A stretch of DNA of 64,000 nt from Allolobophora icterica (GCA_963556255.1 OY744608.1:33206154-33270153), one strand, 5' to 3'; numbered from the stretch's first letter, positions 36,001 to 45,799 are shown. Notes: generated from the sequence alone by a model not told the origin. Program-made: numbers and translations.

Positions 36001-38112
36001 TTTAATTTCTGGCATATTGCATCATTGAATTAAGTATATGATAATATAAATATGATTTGCATGATGCATTACTTTTGTAGCTTTTTGATACATACTCGAT
36101 GGCATACAAGAAGACCTTTAAAACAGACAGACCAGTCAATTCGGCTGCCATTTCTCCTACCAAGCCTCACGTTAGTAACATTGTTCTTTTTTTCAGTAAT
36201 CTGTTTCCTATTAGGTGTTTCTTGTTGTTTCCAGTTGGAGTGAGCTGTCTTCCTGGGTTTCAGCTAGATTAGGGTTTAGAGATACACTTATTTGTTTTAA
36301 AACAGCCATTGATTGGCACCTATTGAATTATTAAACTGGCACTAAGGAGTGATTAGAATAGATCACATTTGTATCAGTTTATTTTTCATTTATCATGTGA
36401 CATCAGGCAGGAATTGTTGGGGGCAGTGGTGGCGATCTTGTTTGACAGGTGGGGGGAACATGGGACACTTTTGAATTGATCTGGTCAAAAAAGAGGTGAA
36501 CATTTTTCTCACGCTCACGCGGAAAATTGTGTTGACCTTTTTTGGTGTTTCTTCAAAATTGGGGGGACAACTGTATAACGTGTCCCCCCACTGTTAAAGG
36601 TGGGGTCTTGTCCCCCTCGACCCCCCAGGATCGCCGCCCCTGGTTGGGGGTTCAACCCCTCTAGTCTTTCTTAGGACCCCACAGTTAAGTCTTCACTGCA
36701 TACCCCAGGGGGTCATTTGCAACCCCTCAGTTGTGCTAATGTGATTTAGCATTAATATTTGACTCGAGTCTTTGACAAAGAGAATACATTTCCATGGTGT
36801 ATCATGTAATCATTTCTTAATTTTCTCAACAACGGAATTGATTTTGATTTCAGTCTGACTTGCAAAACTGCTAGCGTTAAAATCAGCTGCTTTCAAATTT
36901 CGTTTACATCAGTTTGCAAAATACAGATAAAATGTTCAACCCCCAGTCTTTTTTCTACAATTCCCACACTGTGTGACATGTTGGTTTTATTAGGTGGTAC
37001 TTGGAGGAGGTCAGGAAGCAATGGATGTAACAACTACATCTACCAGAATCGGAAAATTTGACTCTCGTTTCTACCACATGGTATTTGAGGAAGAATTTGG
37101 ACGAGTTAAAGGTCACTTTGGTCCAATTAATAGCTTGGCTTTCCATCCAGATGGAAGAGGGTAAGTCATTTCAGTGTCAGCTTTGTATATGAAGCAATAT
37201 TAATTGTTTGCATCCATTTAAGATATTTTTGCTTTTTATGCATTCAGATCAACCACCAATTCTTTTCTTGTTAAACTTATTTCTGCAGCTTCTGTGTAGA
37301 TTAAATTTTTATTTGTGAAACAAAGTTAATAGTTAAAACATTATTTCAAAGCAAACTAAGTTTTTGGTTGTTATATGTTACACTTTAGACTTTGGTGAAG
37401 GCACTTTATCACAATATTCCACCTTTAGATTGGTGTCTAATTTTTCGCTAACTTCTAAAATCAATCACCAAAAACACTTTATATTTATTCTCCATATTAC
37501 ATGTGTTTGGAATCAAATTGATCAACGGTAATTGGACTTTGGTCTGTTGTCATCAAGAATCAATTCTTCCAAATGTACTAGTGTTACTCAGACTTACTGT
37601 TCACACCATAGGCGCCGACTTCTTGGGGGCCTTGGGTGCCAATGCACCCAGAGAGAAAGTTCAGTGGGTGCCTGGCACCCAGAAGAATTCGGACCTTAAA
37701 TTCAATTTTTTGAACAACTAACTCTCAACTTGAGAAGTACAACTATCTACAACAGAAACTTTTGGGGTATTCCTAAAAAAGGTTGTCACATTTTCTTGGG
37801 GGATGAATTCCTAAAAAAGCTCGTAAATATTTTATGAGAGAATTACCTTAAAATATGCACTGGGACCCAGGCACCCAGAGACAAAAGCAAAAATCGGCGC
37901 CTGTGGTTGACACTTTGTGTGTTAGGCATTATTAAATCTGCAGACAATTATTGTTCCATGACCATATATGCATGTCTTAGACCTAAAGATTTTCAAACAT
38001 GTGCACAAGTTTATTATTGTTGCCTTGTAGGTACAGCAGTGGAGGTGAAGACGGTTACATAAGAGTGCATCAGTTTGACTCGCAGTACTTTAACTTTGAA
38101 TTTGAATTCTAA
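30036..38112 (+). CDS. EIF3I: Eukaryotic translation initiation factor 3 subunit I, complete
   Basis: WD40 subunit of eIF3, which binds the 40S subunit and promotes initiation complex assembly. Coding exons: 30036-30038 (ATG only), 32394-32574, 33060-33125, 33567-33716, 34596-34723, 35278-35388, 36081-36170, 36994-37160, 38031-38112. They total 978 nt, giving 325 residues, the same length as the human protein. Recognisable blocks are [19 protein letters not shown] near the N-terminus, [50 protein letters not shown] and a C-terminal [14 protein letters not shown]. Together they form a seven-blade propeller. The first exon is inferred: the second begins AAGCCC (KP of MKP) directly after an acceptor, and AAAATG|gtacgt is the nearest suitable upstream donor. 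Transposon insertions fill the 2.36-kb first intron and several others. The gene is convergent with the minus-strand gene at 40.9-42.4 kb. Confidence 0.93.
30370..30640. repeat. Degenerate tandem repeat, GAAGCTGGAT-GATGAAAAT type
   Basis: Imperfect units of about 35-60 bp carry TAGAAGCTGGATGATTGATG or close variants followed by AAAAT and AACT. The same motif appears as a tighter array at 45557-45690. It lies in EIF3I intron 1. Confidence 0.6.
30850..31320. pseudogene. Merlin/ISXO2-like transposase remnant, possibly inverted halves
   Basis: The minus-strand frame 31293-31099 contains [14 protein letters not shown] followed by a GR-rich stretch and [16 protein letters not shown]. This is the start of the IS1595/ISXO2-type DDE domain found in eukaryotic Merlin transposons (the IDES aspartate is the first catalytic residue). 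On the plus strand, 30879-31073 reads [20 protein letters not shown], which vaguely resembles the region N-terminal to that domain. If so, the two halves are now in opposite orientation. The hAT element at 31323 abuts it. The core is well supported; the inverted half is speculative. Confidence 0.5.
31323..32128. mobile_element. 806-bp hAT-type element in EIF3I intron 1
   Basis: Ends TAGGGCATAACCG and CGGTTATGCCCTA with the exact 8-bp duplication GACTCCAT (31315-31322, 32129-32136). The TAGGG start is of the Ac type. No transposase is recognisable. The interior has a short direct repeat of ATGAAGACAAGACCACCTGC (31826-31865). It inserted directly beside the Merlin transposase remnant. Confidence 0.87.
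33845..34290 (-). mobile_element. L2/CR1-like LINE 3' end in EIF3I intron 4
   Basis: Minus-strand frame 34206-33880 includes [19 protein letters not shown], the conserved terminal segment of an L2/CR1-type ORF2. It runs into the 3' end CTTGAAGGGGCGCTATATAA. A patch at 34157-34182 is nearly identical to the end of EIF3I exon 3 and its donor site, and is therefore not LINE-derived. Confidence 0.65.
36424..36642. mobile_element. hAT-type MITE, GGCGATC-ended family, intact copy
   Basis: A 219-bp element from CAGTGGTGGCGATC to GATCGCCGCCCCTG with the exact 8-bp duplication GTTGGGGG (36416-36423, 36643-36650). G-runs and C-runs lie inside the ends. Relatives are at 1-80, 917-1133 and 27415-27510. 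It sits in the EIF3I intron before the exon at 36994. Confidence 0.88.
37607..37905. mobile_element. hAT-type MITE in the last EIF3I intron
   Basis: A 299-bp element with ends CATAGGCGCCGACTT and AATCGGCGCCTGTG. Flanks gttcacac and gttgacac differ at one base. Inside both ends are GGGTGCC/GGCACCC blocks. Its right end is about 125 bp upstream of the acceptor of the terminal exon. Confidence 0.85.
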
Positions 38113-38688
38113 CATTGATGCAGCAATCCACAAACTTGAATTCTGACATTCAAGAGCCAGCAAGTTTTTATAGGCCCAGAAGTGAATAATTGTGATGGAG
38201 GCTTCTGGAACTGTATTCCAACTGTATAGAAAAATGTTGAGTTGTGGTTTGGAGTTTCTTTGTCTGGCATACAAACAAAACAGGCACTTGCATTTCTGTC
38301 AGCATACATTAAATCTCTGCCTGCCATAACATGTTTCTTGTTGCCATCTTTCAATAATATCACACAGGTTTTGAATTCTACATAGGTAAACTATGCTCTG
38401 CAGCTTTGTGACTGCATTACGTCTTGGAAATGGTTAAGAACTTCCCAAACAATAAACAAATTCCTGGTAGAACACCCACATTTTCATTGGTGCATAGAAC
38501 ACCCATAGTTTATTTGGTCCATACCCCAAGGTTGGGCCTTGGCTATTTTTCACCCAGCCATCTGGTGGAATTTGCTCCCAAAAATACAATCTTTCAACAC
38601 TTTAATGACAAGCTGCATTGGTTTCCCAGTCAATTTTAGTACACTCATGTCATTAAAGGGGTAGACAGTTTTTAGAATACAGGTGTAT
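38113..38688 (+). other. EIF3I 3' flank
   Basis: Probable 3' untranslated region, AT-rich, without a recognised coding sequence. AATAAA occurs near 38449 (CAATAAACAAATTCC) and is a candidate poly(A) signal about 340 bp after the stop codon. Confidence 0.4.
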
Positions 38689-39390
38689 CGTCGCCTGAGA
38701 ATTATCTTGGCGTATCTCCATTTTCCAAAATTCCGAGATAAACGAGGTAGAAGTTTGGGCCGCATTTTGCGGAAAAATGAGAAATTCAATGCAATAAGTA
38801 GGGCATTGTCAAATTACAGTTCACACACAGACGTCATATTAAAACATCAACATTGCATAAAGATTTTGCATTTAAAAAATTAACAATTATAGTTGTTATT
38901 CTGAAATTTGTTAAAATTTTGTATAAACTGGAATTACAAATATTACAAACCATCTTTCTGAAAACAAAGACATGAAATGATTAAATTGAGCAACGACCAA
39001 TTATTACAGAGTGTTTTCGTTAAAATATTCATTTACATAGTCCGGATTTTTAAAAGAAAAACTTTTAATTGTCTGGATATGCGACACTATAGTCCAGCTA
39101 AGCGCACAGGTTTATACTGCTGTATCTCCTGCGCGTCCAATCAGCGACGAGCTTTCTGTGGACATACAACAACAGAGACTGCTTCACTATGAATGCTGTA
39201 TGGAGATACGATAAAATGTTTCTGAAAACAGGAGATACGACAGTATAGTTTGTTGAATATCTTTAAAACGACCTATCGTATCTCCTAGCCATTGAAACTG
39301 AAGAAAGATCCAAAAAACTCTGCTACAAATCAACTCTTAACTACTTTTCGAAAAAAAGTGGAGATACGACAAGATAATTCTCAGGCGACG
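38689..39390. mobile_element. Inverted-repeat element with 4-bp GTAT duplication
   Basis: A 702-bp element with ~35-bp inverted ends starting CGTCGCCTGAGAATTATCTT, flanked by GTAT on both sides (38685-38688, 39391-39394). The motif GGAGATACGA and its complement recur inside the ends and again near 39205-39285. No transposase is seen. Four-base duplications occur in several superfamilies (for example Chapaev, Sola), so assignment is open. Confidence 0.75.
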
Positions 39391-39394
39391 GTAT

Positions 39395-40893
39395 GGCAAA
39401 TGAAAATCATGTTAACTTACAAGTATCCATTAAATGACTGCAGTTCAAGTAAGAATTAATAGTGATGCTGCATTTGAAAGGGACCACAAGGCAGGATTTA
39501 TTTACTGAGATACAGACCTTTAAACGTGGTCACCCATCAAAGTATCGGAATTGGATTTTCACTCGTATTCGATAGAGGACACCTCTGTTTCAATGTAGCG
39601 CAACAGTTTCATGAAAACATTGCAATTAAATGCTCGGCTATATAACTTCCAATAAATGGATGTTCTTTGGGCATTCTAAACTTTAAACGAGCTTTACCGA
39701 AAATCACATATTTCAGGTTCATCACGTTCTAACTTCTACAGATAAAGCCATAATACTCCCACTAAACAACATTATACACCATTATTTTCAGAATTTTTGC
39801 AGATTATGGTGGTATGAATAACTGCAAACCCACCATGTGGTCCGTTTTCATGTGCGGCATCACAATAATGCTAATAGGTGTAGCATAGAAAAATGTGGAA
39901 ATGTTGTGTTTGCAGTTTGTTAACTGGTGGTCACCTATTTATATGAGCACATCAACAGTTTCTCTTGTAGCAGGACTATACAAATTCATGATTACAACTG
40001 CCTTCAAAAACATCAGAGGTTCAAATCGGAGTGCACAGTGGCTCGTTTAGAATTCTGTGAGACTGAAAGTGCTTCTCATCGAAATCACTAAATAGGCATT
40101 TAAAGTCAAATATACACATGATTGGCAATGTGCAAATTGGTAATGTGCAAATTACGTTTACAGCTAAAAGCATAGCAAAACTACACAGAACTGGCAGTAA
40201 CTGTGAAAAAGGAAGGATAAAATCAATCTGTCAAAGGGCCATGGTACATTATCCAGCTTCAGAAGACTACTCCGTTCCAAATATATCATGTGCACATCAG
40301 TTCAGTGGACATCTGTAAGGAACACTCTTGTTGCATGACTAACTGTATTCAAGTCAAAGATTCAACAGTTCAAAAAGATTCAACACAATGCCATTGTTGT
40401 CCACGGCTGTAGTTGAAGAATGTACATAATATATCTGTAATATCTGCATTACCTTGCCCTGCTTGCTGTACACATCTTACTTTCGGACTACAACTTCAGT
40501 GCTGAAACAACATACATGTCATTGGATGTTTACACAAATAGCCATTACAACACTGTCCAACTGTCATCTGTATCCAGTATAGTTAACTGTCAAATTCCAG
40601 CAATGTATGTAGAGACAGCAGTCTACAAGACAGTAAATCGAGGCTTTAAACAATCAAAACTCAAGTGAGCATTATACTTGGTCCCATTGTCGAAATTTAC
40701 ATCAGTTAAGGGACTTCGTTGCCACAGGAATTCCACAAGCAAGACAAGCACCGCATGCGAGATGGGCAGGGTGCCAAACATCTGAAAGTCTCAGTTCTGT
40801 AGGTCCTGCATCTGCTGCTGTCAGCCTAGCCACCACCAACAAAAATGAAGTGCTCCACAATCTGACCATTGACCAATGCTACATGGTATCTGA
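39395..40893 (-). other. Interval between convergent genes
   Basis: Probably 3' untranslated sequence of the minus-strand gene plus intergenic DNA. I see no further gene or bounded element. The two genes are convergent, so the interval should contain their termination regions. Confidence 0.35.
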
Positions 40894-42393
40894 TCAGCTA
40901 GCATAAGGTGACCTTTCAACTTCTCCAAATTCCAGGTCATCCACCTCTTGCTTGATGCTGGCGCTACCACCGTCCGTCACAAACCCATCATGATAAAAAC
41001 CAGCTTCGTACGTTTTTAATCCAGAACTACTGGTTCCTTGCTCAGTATAGAGTGAATTCAAATTGTTCGTACTGTTCCGCTTGCTGTCAACAAGATGGTA
41101 GAGGAGCTGGCTGAATTTGTATTTTGAATGATCAGTTTCTTGATCAAATGAAATTGCAGCAGGAAAACCAGATTGTCCAAGTTCGGGTGAATAGTCTTCT
41201 CTTTGACCGGTGCCTCCTGTGTCATCTACAGCAAACAGTTTTGATTTTAAATTTTGGCCAATGCTGCCAATATCATTATTTCTTCCGCATAACATCTCGC
41301 CAAACAGGGTGCTTGATGCAGTCTTTTCAGTTTGGTCTGTACAGCTGCTTCCAACACGCCGGCGCTTTGAGGCAGGTTGGTGAAGGCCACTACCTCCTGC
41401 AGATGCTACAGCACTCGGGCTGGCCTTGTGAAAAAGCAATTCTCGTAACAGCGCCTGACTCTGGGTGCTGTCTCGCTTTCCCGTTCCTGGGCTTTTGCCT
41501 TTTGGTTCTGTAGATACGCCCACAGAGTGATCTGAAATACTGGGACTAAATTCACCTTCTGAATGATATTGAACACTGTCCTTCCCTTGGTTTGTGAACT
41601 GTTTGCAGTATATCTGACGCAGTGCTTCAATTGCTGATCCTTGTCGTAACGTACATCCCTGGCTCTGCTCATTCATGGGTCCTCTGTCGTAGCAGCTAAG
41701 CGGTGTGACATCTGTGCTACTGCCATTACTGAAGAGGTTCGATAAAATGTCCGTTGTCATGTCAAGAAGAGTGGCTCCTTCGTGCTCTGAACGGCCACTG
41801 TAGGAGTTAATCCCAACATCATCATTTGACTGTGAGGCACACAGAAGAGAGTCAATAATCTCTGAATGCAAGGCATTGTTCTCTTGTGCAGTCTTTACTT
41901 TGACAGAGTCGGGGGAAATTTCATATGCCATTTCATTTTCTGAGTCAACATCGGTCACAGCAGAAGACTGGAGCCTCCCTTTGGATTCTTCAGGAAGAGA
42001 GGATGACCCAGAAACTCTGCTAGCTTTCGGAGTTGTACAGCTTGTAGTGTTTACAGTTGCAGCGGAATTCCGTGAGAACCCTTCTCCAACGTCTTTTCGT
42101 GCTTCCTCAGCAACAGGGTTGAGATCATGCAAGACATTCTTATCCGACATGTACGGTGTCTTGTCTGAACTTCTTTCATTAGACAGACAAGACTTCCCAA
42201 TGTTTTCCCCAAAATGCAAAATGATGACACGTTCATCATCAATCGTAATTCCAACCGTACCTTCGATGCGCAGTTGAGTCCTATAAATTATAAGTGTTTC
42301 ACACAAATTAGACACTAACTTTCTCACAGTATTCTGCAAACACGATGAATCAATTGAACGATCTTCTCTCTTGGTGTAGAGTAGCCCTTCCAT
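40894..42393 (-). CDS. Unrecognised, probably nuclear protein, 499 residues
   Basis: A single uninterrupted coding exon. The start MEGLLYTKRE (42393) is chosen because a splice acceptor (TTGTTTCAG|AGCC) lies 4 nt upstream, implying an upstream 5'UTR exon. A longer frame to 42444 would run through that acceptor and is less likely. The first ~75 residues look folded (TVRKLVSNLCETLIIYR, then GTVGITIDDERVIILHFGE). The rest is Ser/Asp-rich and probably disordered. Visible motifs are an LxxLL (LRELL, around residue 318) in LLRELLFHK, a basic SKRRRV around 345 resembling a nuclear localisation signal, an FSQLLYHL segment around 435, and IKQE near the C-terminus, which fits the SUMO consensus. LxxLL plus a SUMO site suggest a transcriptional coregulator, but I do not recognise the family and assign no function. 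Confidence 0.7.
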   Translation of the reverse strand: MEGLLYTKREDRSIDSSCLQNTVRKLVSNLCETLIIYRTQLRIEGTVGITIDDERVIILHFGENIGKSCLSNERSSDKTPYMSDKNVLHDLNPVAEEARKDVGEGFSRNSAATVNTTSCTTPKASRVSGSSSLPEESKGRLQSSAVTDVDSENEMAYEISPDSVKVKTAQENNALHSEIIDSLLCASQSNDDVGINSYSGRSEHEGATLLDMTTDILSNLFSNGSSTDVTPLSCYDRGPMNEQSQGCTLRQGSAIEALRQIYCKQFTNQGKDSVQYHSEGEFSPSISDHSVGVSTEPKGKSPGTGKRDSTQSQALLRELLFHKASPSAVASAGGSGLHQPASKRRRVGSSCTDQTEKTASSTLFGEMLCGRNNDIGSIGQNLKSKLFAVDDTGGTGQREDYSPELGQSGFPAAISFDQETDHSKYKFSQLLYHLVDSKRNSTNNLNSLYTEQGTSSSGLKTYEAGFYHDGFVTDGGSASIKQEVDDLEFGEVERSPYAS

Positions 42394-42824
42394 GGCTCTG
42401 AAACAAGAAATTAAACAGCTGAGAATAGAATACCTGATGTTCATAATGGCAAAGATAGATGAAAGGCAAAGATAGATGAAATTATCAATCGCTTTAGCTT
42501 TGGTATAGCATGATTACATCCCAGATAACCCTACCAAAATCCATTTCCTCACAGTAGCCAGATTATTACAGTAATCTAATAAGCCACGCCAGTTTACCAA
42601 TCGCTAAAGCAAAACAGAAAACTAGACACTTCCCAAAAGTAAAGTTAAATGTAGCAAGCTTGTTAGAAGTTTACAAGCCTCTGTAAATACTTCTTGTGTC
42701 CCTGGGTTAAAGGATTATGTGGCTGAGGCACAAATACAGCAATCCACCAACAGGACATCTGTTAACATCCCAATCTCGTTTGGTACTTGTGTACGGAAAC
42801 AGAATGAAAAGGGGTTGAGTGGGC

Positions 42825-42990
42825 GCCAAATGGCTTGGTATTCTGCGGATGGTCACTCACCCAAGTACGCTACGAATCGCATTTGATAGCGTATCAATAA
42901 CATAATGTACGTAACCAGGTGGTAGTATTCCACGGATGGTCACCCACCCAAGTAGGCTACTGATAGCACTTTATGGCGTATCAATTACTG
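42825..42990 (-). repeat. Two tandem 5S-rRNA-like segments
   Basis: On the minus strand, CTACTTGGGTGGGTGACCAT and GTGGAATACTA resemble the box-C part of 5S rRNA (normally TACTTGGATGGGAGACC). Two copies lie about 88 bp apart (about 42828-42870 and 42917-42965). The 5' half of 5S is not evident. This could be a 5S-derived SINE (SINE3-like) or a broken 5S pseudogene pair. Confidence 0.4.
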
Positions 42991-43407
42991 CGACTTCGTC
43001 CCCGCCTTCATTTTGTGACAATACTAAAATCTTAAACAACACTCGGCAGCCAGGCATTTTGTGCTTCTGCTGCAAAAGCGTTCGATTACGTTGCATCAAA
43101 TGATAACAGTATACAACCAAAGGTTTGTTTACAGCCACATGACGACCTTAAAGCCAGACCAAAGCAAGCACTTAATAGCAACGCAAAATGGACCAGCATT
43201 ATGCGAACCTGTGTCCATTCTTCCACGAAACTGCTACAAAACATAGTGGCATAAAAATATTTATAGTAATGTTACCAACTCATCTGATAAAATCGCAATA
43301 AATACTTAAATTAAGAACATGTTACCTTCAAACCGTGTTTTTAAAATTTTCTTTTATCTTTCTTTACGTTAGAACAGAGTACATATTATTGTGAGGGTGA
43401 CCGTTCC

Positions 43408-43415
43408 TGACGTAA
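43408..43415. promoter_or_regulatory. CRE/ATF-like site TGACGTAA
   Basis: TGACGTAA lies about 1 kb upstream of the minus-strand start codon at 42393, in a region that could contain that gene's promoter and 5'UTR exon. Only the motif is direct evidence. Confidence 0.25.
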
Positions 43416-43686
43416 CAACTAGCGATCAGCTATCCAACCAACGACGCCATCTGACTGAAAGCTGTGTGCTCTTACTAAAAATCCAATTATCGTGATTTAT
43501 TAAGATTTCGTTTTATTGAAGTATTTGTATTTAATATATCTCAAATTCTCGTATTATACTTTTGTAAACTATCTGTAACTTTTGCATACATTTATTTTAG
43601 TCAACTTCAAGATGACGCTAATAAAATGATTTATATTCTAGCAATGTTTCTCGAACCCAACCGAGCCATTTGCGGCTATGCCACAC

Positions 43687-43724
43687 CATCGACTTATATT
43701 ACGTAGGCCTAATATAAGTCGATG
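43687..43724. repeat. Perfect hairpin, 15-bp stem, 8-nt loop
   Basis: CATCGACTTATATTA at 43687-43701 is exactly complementary to TAATATAAGTCGATG at 43710-43724, leaving the loop CGTAGGCC. A second hairpin of the same geometry and a CGTAG-starting loop lies at 43848-43885. Confidence 0.85.
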
Positions 43725-43784
43725 TGCCACACTGCACCACGACTCCTGAACGATGTTCCTCCTGAGGTCCACAACTTTTCGGTT

Positions 43785-43832
43785 TGAGCGGCGCTTTAGA
43801 AATGTGGAGATTACGATTACGATTGCGATCCC
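43785..43832 (+). mobile_element. LINE 3' end with ATTACG tail
   Basis: GGCGCTTTAGAAATGTGGAG followed by GATTACGATTACGATTGCG matches the 3' end at about 51105-51150. It lies between the two hairpins. Confidence 0.5.
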
Positions 43833-43847
43833 TCGATGTAGTTGATC

Positions 43848-43885
43848 CAAAGATCTTAGAGTCGTAGACTACTCTAAGATCTTTG
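43848..43885. repeat. Perfect hairpin, 15-bp stem, 8-nt loop
   Basis: CAAAGATCTTAGAGT at 43848-43862 pairs exactly with ACTCTAAGATCTTTG at 43871-43885 around the loop CGTAGACT. Stem sequence differs from the hairpin at 43687-43724, but stem length, loop length and the first five loop bases agree. Confidence 0.85.
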
Positions 43886-44965
43886 CATGGTTGATCTGTT
43901 TCCACCCTTAGGCCGTTTACATTATCCAAATCAAGGTAGCCTTTGACGCCACAGTCTAGGCGATCACTACGGCATACGCGGTTCTGATCAGTAGGCCTAG
44001 TAGCCCAGTAGGGTCCCATGCCTTGAGCCTGATGATAGCCATTTTAGCAAATACATTGTCGTTCACTAAGCAGCTGAAGTTCGTACATTTTCGACTTGCG
44101 CTTCGAAACGAGTGCCGCTCGAGGTTGATTCGACCAAGAAGCCGCTGAGGCATGTTTCGTTATGCCTGACCCTCGGCAAGGACAAAATATAGCGACGCTG
44201 AGGCGGCCTGTCGACGTCCGAGTTGATGCCACGATAATGAAGAAGGGGGATATCTCGATGGCTCGGGCGTGTACGTAGCTGAAACTCAGCAAGACCCAGT
44301 AAAGCATTGAGATTGCGAGCGGCCTAATGCTTCGGCTGCCACTTATCCTAGGTGGATTAGCTGCGGCGGGTGTCCACGATGACGGCCAGGTCTACCGTCT
44401 ACCATTGCCAAGACGTGATATATACGAGAAGGCTTCAAACCTTTCATGGCCAGGCTGGCCAGCGACGTACGTGACCTAGGTCAAGACAGAACGCTATAAG
44501 CATGAGCTTGAAGAGTCACGCCTATACCTGGGGCGCAACTATACCACTAGAACCGTTGACAAGCTTTAGGCCTAACATCGAGCAGACGCAGTTAGCGCGC
44601 TTTTTCACTTCGCAGAATGTTTATGCGCGCGATGGCTGCCTGGCGCGCAAAGAAAAAGGCGTGCGTGTGGCGCTTTGAACCCGGATTCCAGCGGTGATGG
44701 TGATGGTACTCACCAGATTGCCTACCATGAGTTGGTCCTGTGACCTACCAAGTCAGTAGGTATACGGCCTTGACCCACAACAGAAGTTGGTGAGCTGTCT
44801 GTACTCGGCCGATGCACGACGAACGCAGACCTTCCAGCTTTTCATATGGACTATGGCCAACTTTGCTATCATGTGCTGTGAGAACTTAATTGCCGACGGT
44901 CGTGGGTTCGATGTTCTGGTAGGTCTGCTTGGCCTCCGCGGTTGAGTGGTGCATTTAGATGGGCG
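43886..44965. other. GC-richer intergenic stretch without a recognised gene
   Basis: Open frames here are short, overlap on both strands and resemble nothing I know. Base composition is visibly more GC-rich than the AP4E1-EIF3I interval. TAGGCCTA occurs near 43990 and 44570. Confidence 0.4.
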
Positions 44966-45135
44966 CAGGGACGTCTATCCCCCCTAAGTCATTGGAGCAA
45001 CGTCTCTTTTCCCCCTCTTCTTCCCCCCTACCCGTTCCTTCCCCCCTAAAATGGTGGCACACACACTGACAGATCTCCCCCCCATTTCTTGGATGGAGCA
45101 TTTGCTCCAAGGTTTCTATGGTGTAGACGCCCCTG
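44966..45135. mobile_element. hAT-type MITE, intact copy
   Basis: A 170-bp element from CAGGGACGTCTATCC to TAGACGCCCCTG with the exact 8-bp duplication GATGGGCG (44958-44965, 45136-45143). It is nearly identical to 633-799 in the same orientation. The interior is pyrimidine-rich with a GGAGCATTTGCTCC palindrome. Confidence 0.88.
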
Positions 45136-45344
45136 GATGGGCGTCTATTTTTCGTCAAACTAAGAATGCAAGTTAATCAATTTTGTGGGAGCGCTGGCAG
45201 AGGAGGGCTGATCGCAGGTAGCGTGGACGTCAGCGCTGTTGGGTTTATTCACAAAACTGGCGAAACAATGTTGGGAAATTAACTGTCGATGGGTGGGCAT
45301 CACGACAGACGGCCCGCCGCCCACACAGACAAAGCCTATGGGTC

Positions 45345-45345
<1 letters not shown>

Positions 45346-45378
<33 letters not shown>
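45346..45378. repeat. (TA)n microsatellite
   Basis: An uninterrupted TA run of about 33 bp. Confidence 0.9.
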
Positions 45379-45380
<2 letters not shown>

Positions 45381-45482
45381 GCACAACTGAATAGGGCAAC
45401 CTGCAGTTGAGTGGCGGGGCATTGACTGACAACATGCGGTCGAGTATGTGCGCAGACACGATGTATTTTATCCGAATTTACA

Positions 45483-45799
45483 CATGTATATGTTACAGGG
45501 AATGTGTATTTTCAGGGAATATGTATATTCCCTGAAAATTTCAGGGAATGTGTATAGAAGCGGGATCTACGATGAAAATATAACTTAGACTATAGAAGCT
45601 GGATTAGCGATGAAAATGTAACTAAGGCTAGAAGCTGGATTAGCGATGAAAATGTAACTAAGGCTAGAAGCTGGATTAGCGATGAAAATCATATACATAT
45701 TCCCTGAAATGTTCAAGTGATTTCTATACACATTCCCTGAAATTTTCAGGGAATATACATATTCCCTGAAAATACACATTCCCTGTAACATATACACAT
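45483..45799. mobile_element. Foldback element with internal tandem repeats
   Basis: The two ~70-bp arms are inverted copies, each made of alternating TTCAGGGAATATGTATATTC-type blocks: 45490-45560 against 45710-45793. Each arm is itself partly palindromic around TTCCCTGAAAATTTCAGGGAA. Between them are three copies of a ~36-bp unit with GAAGCTGGATTAGCGATG (45592-45690). I could not fix a target duplication. No coding capacity. Confidence 0.7.

Noticed and set aside
41124..42277. Plus-strand frames of 129 and 133 codons
   Set aside because: They are antisense to the intact minus-strand gene and have no start context or homology.
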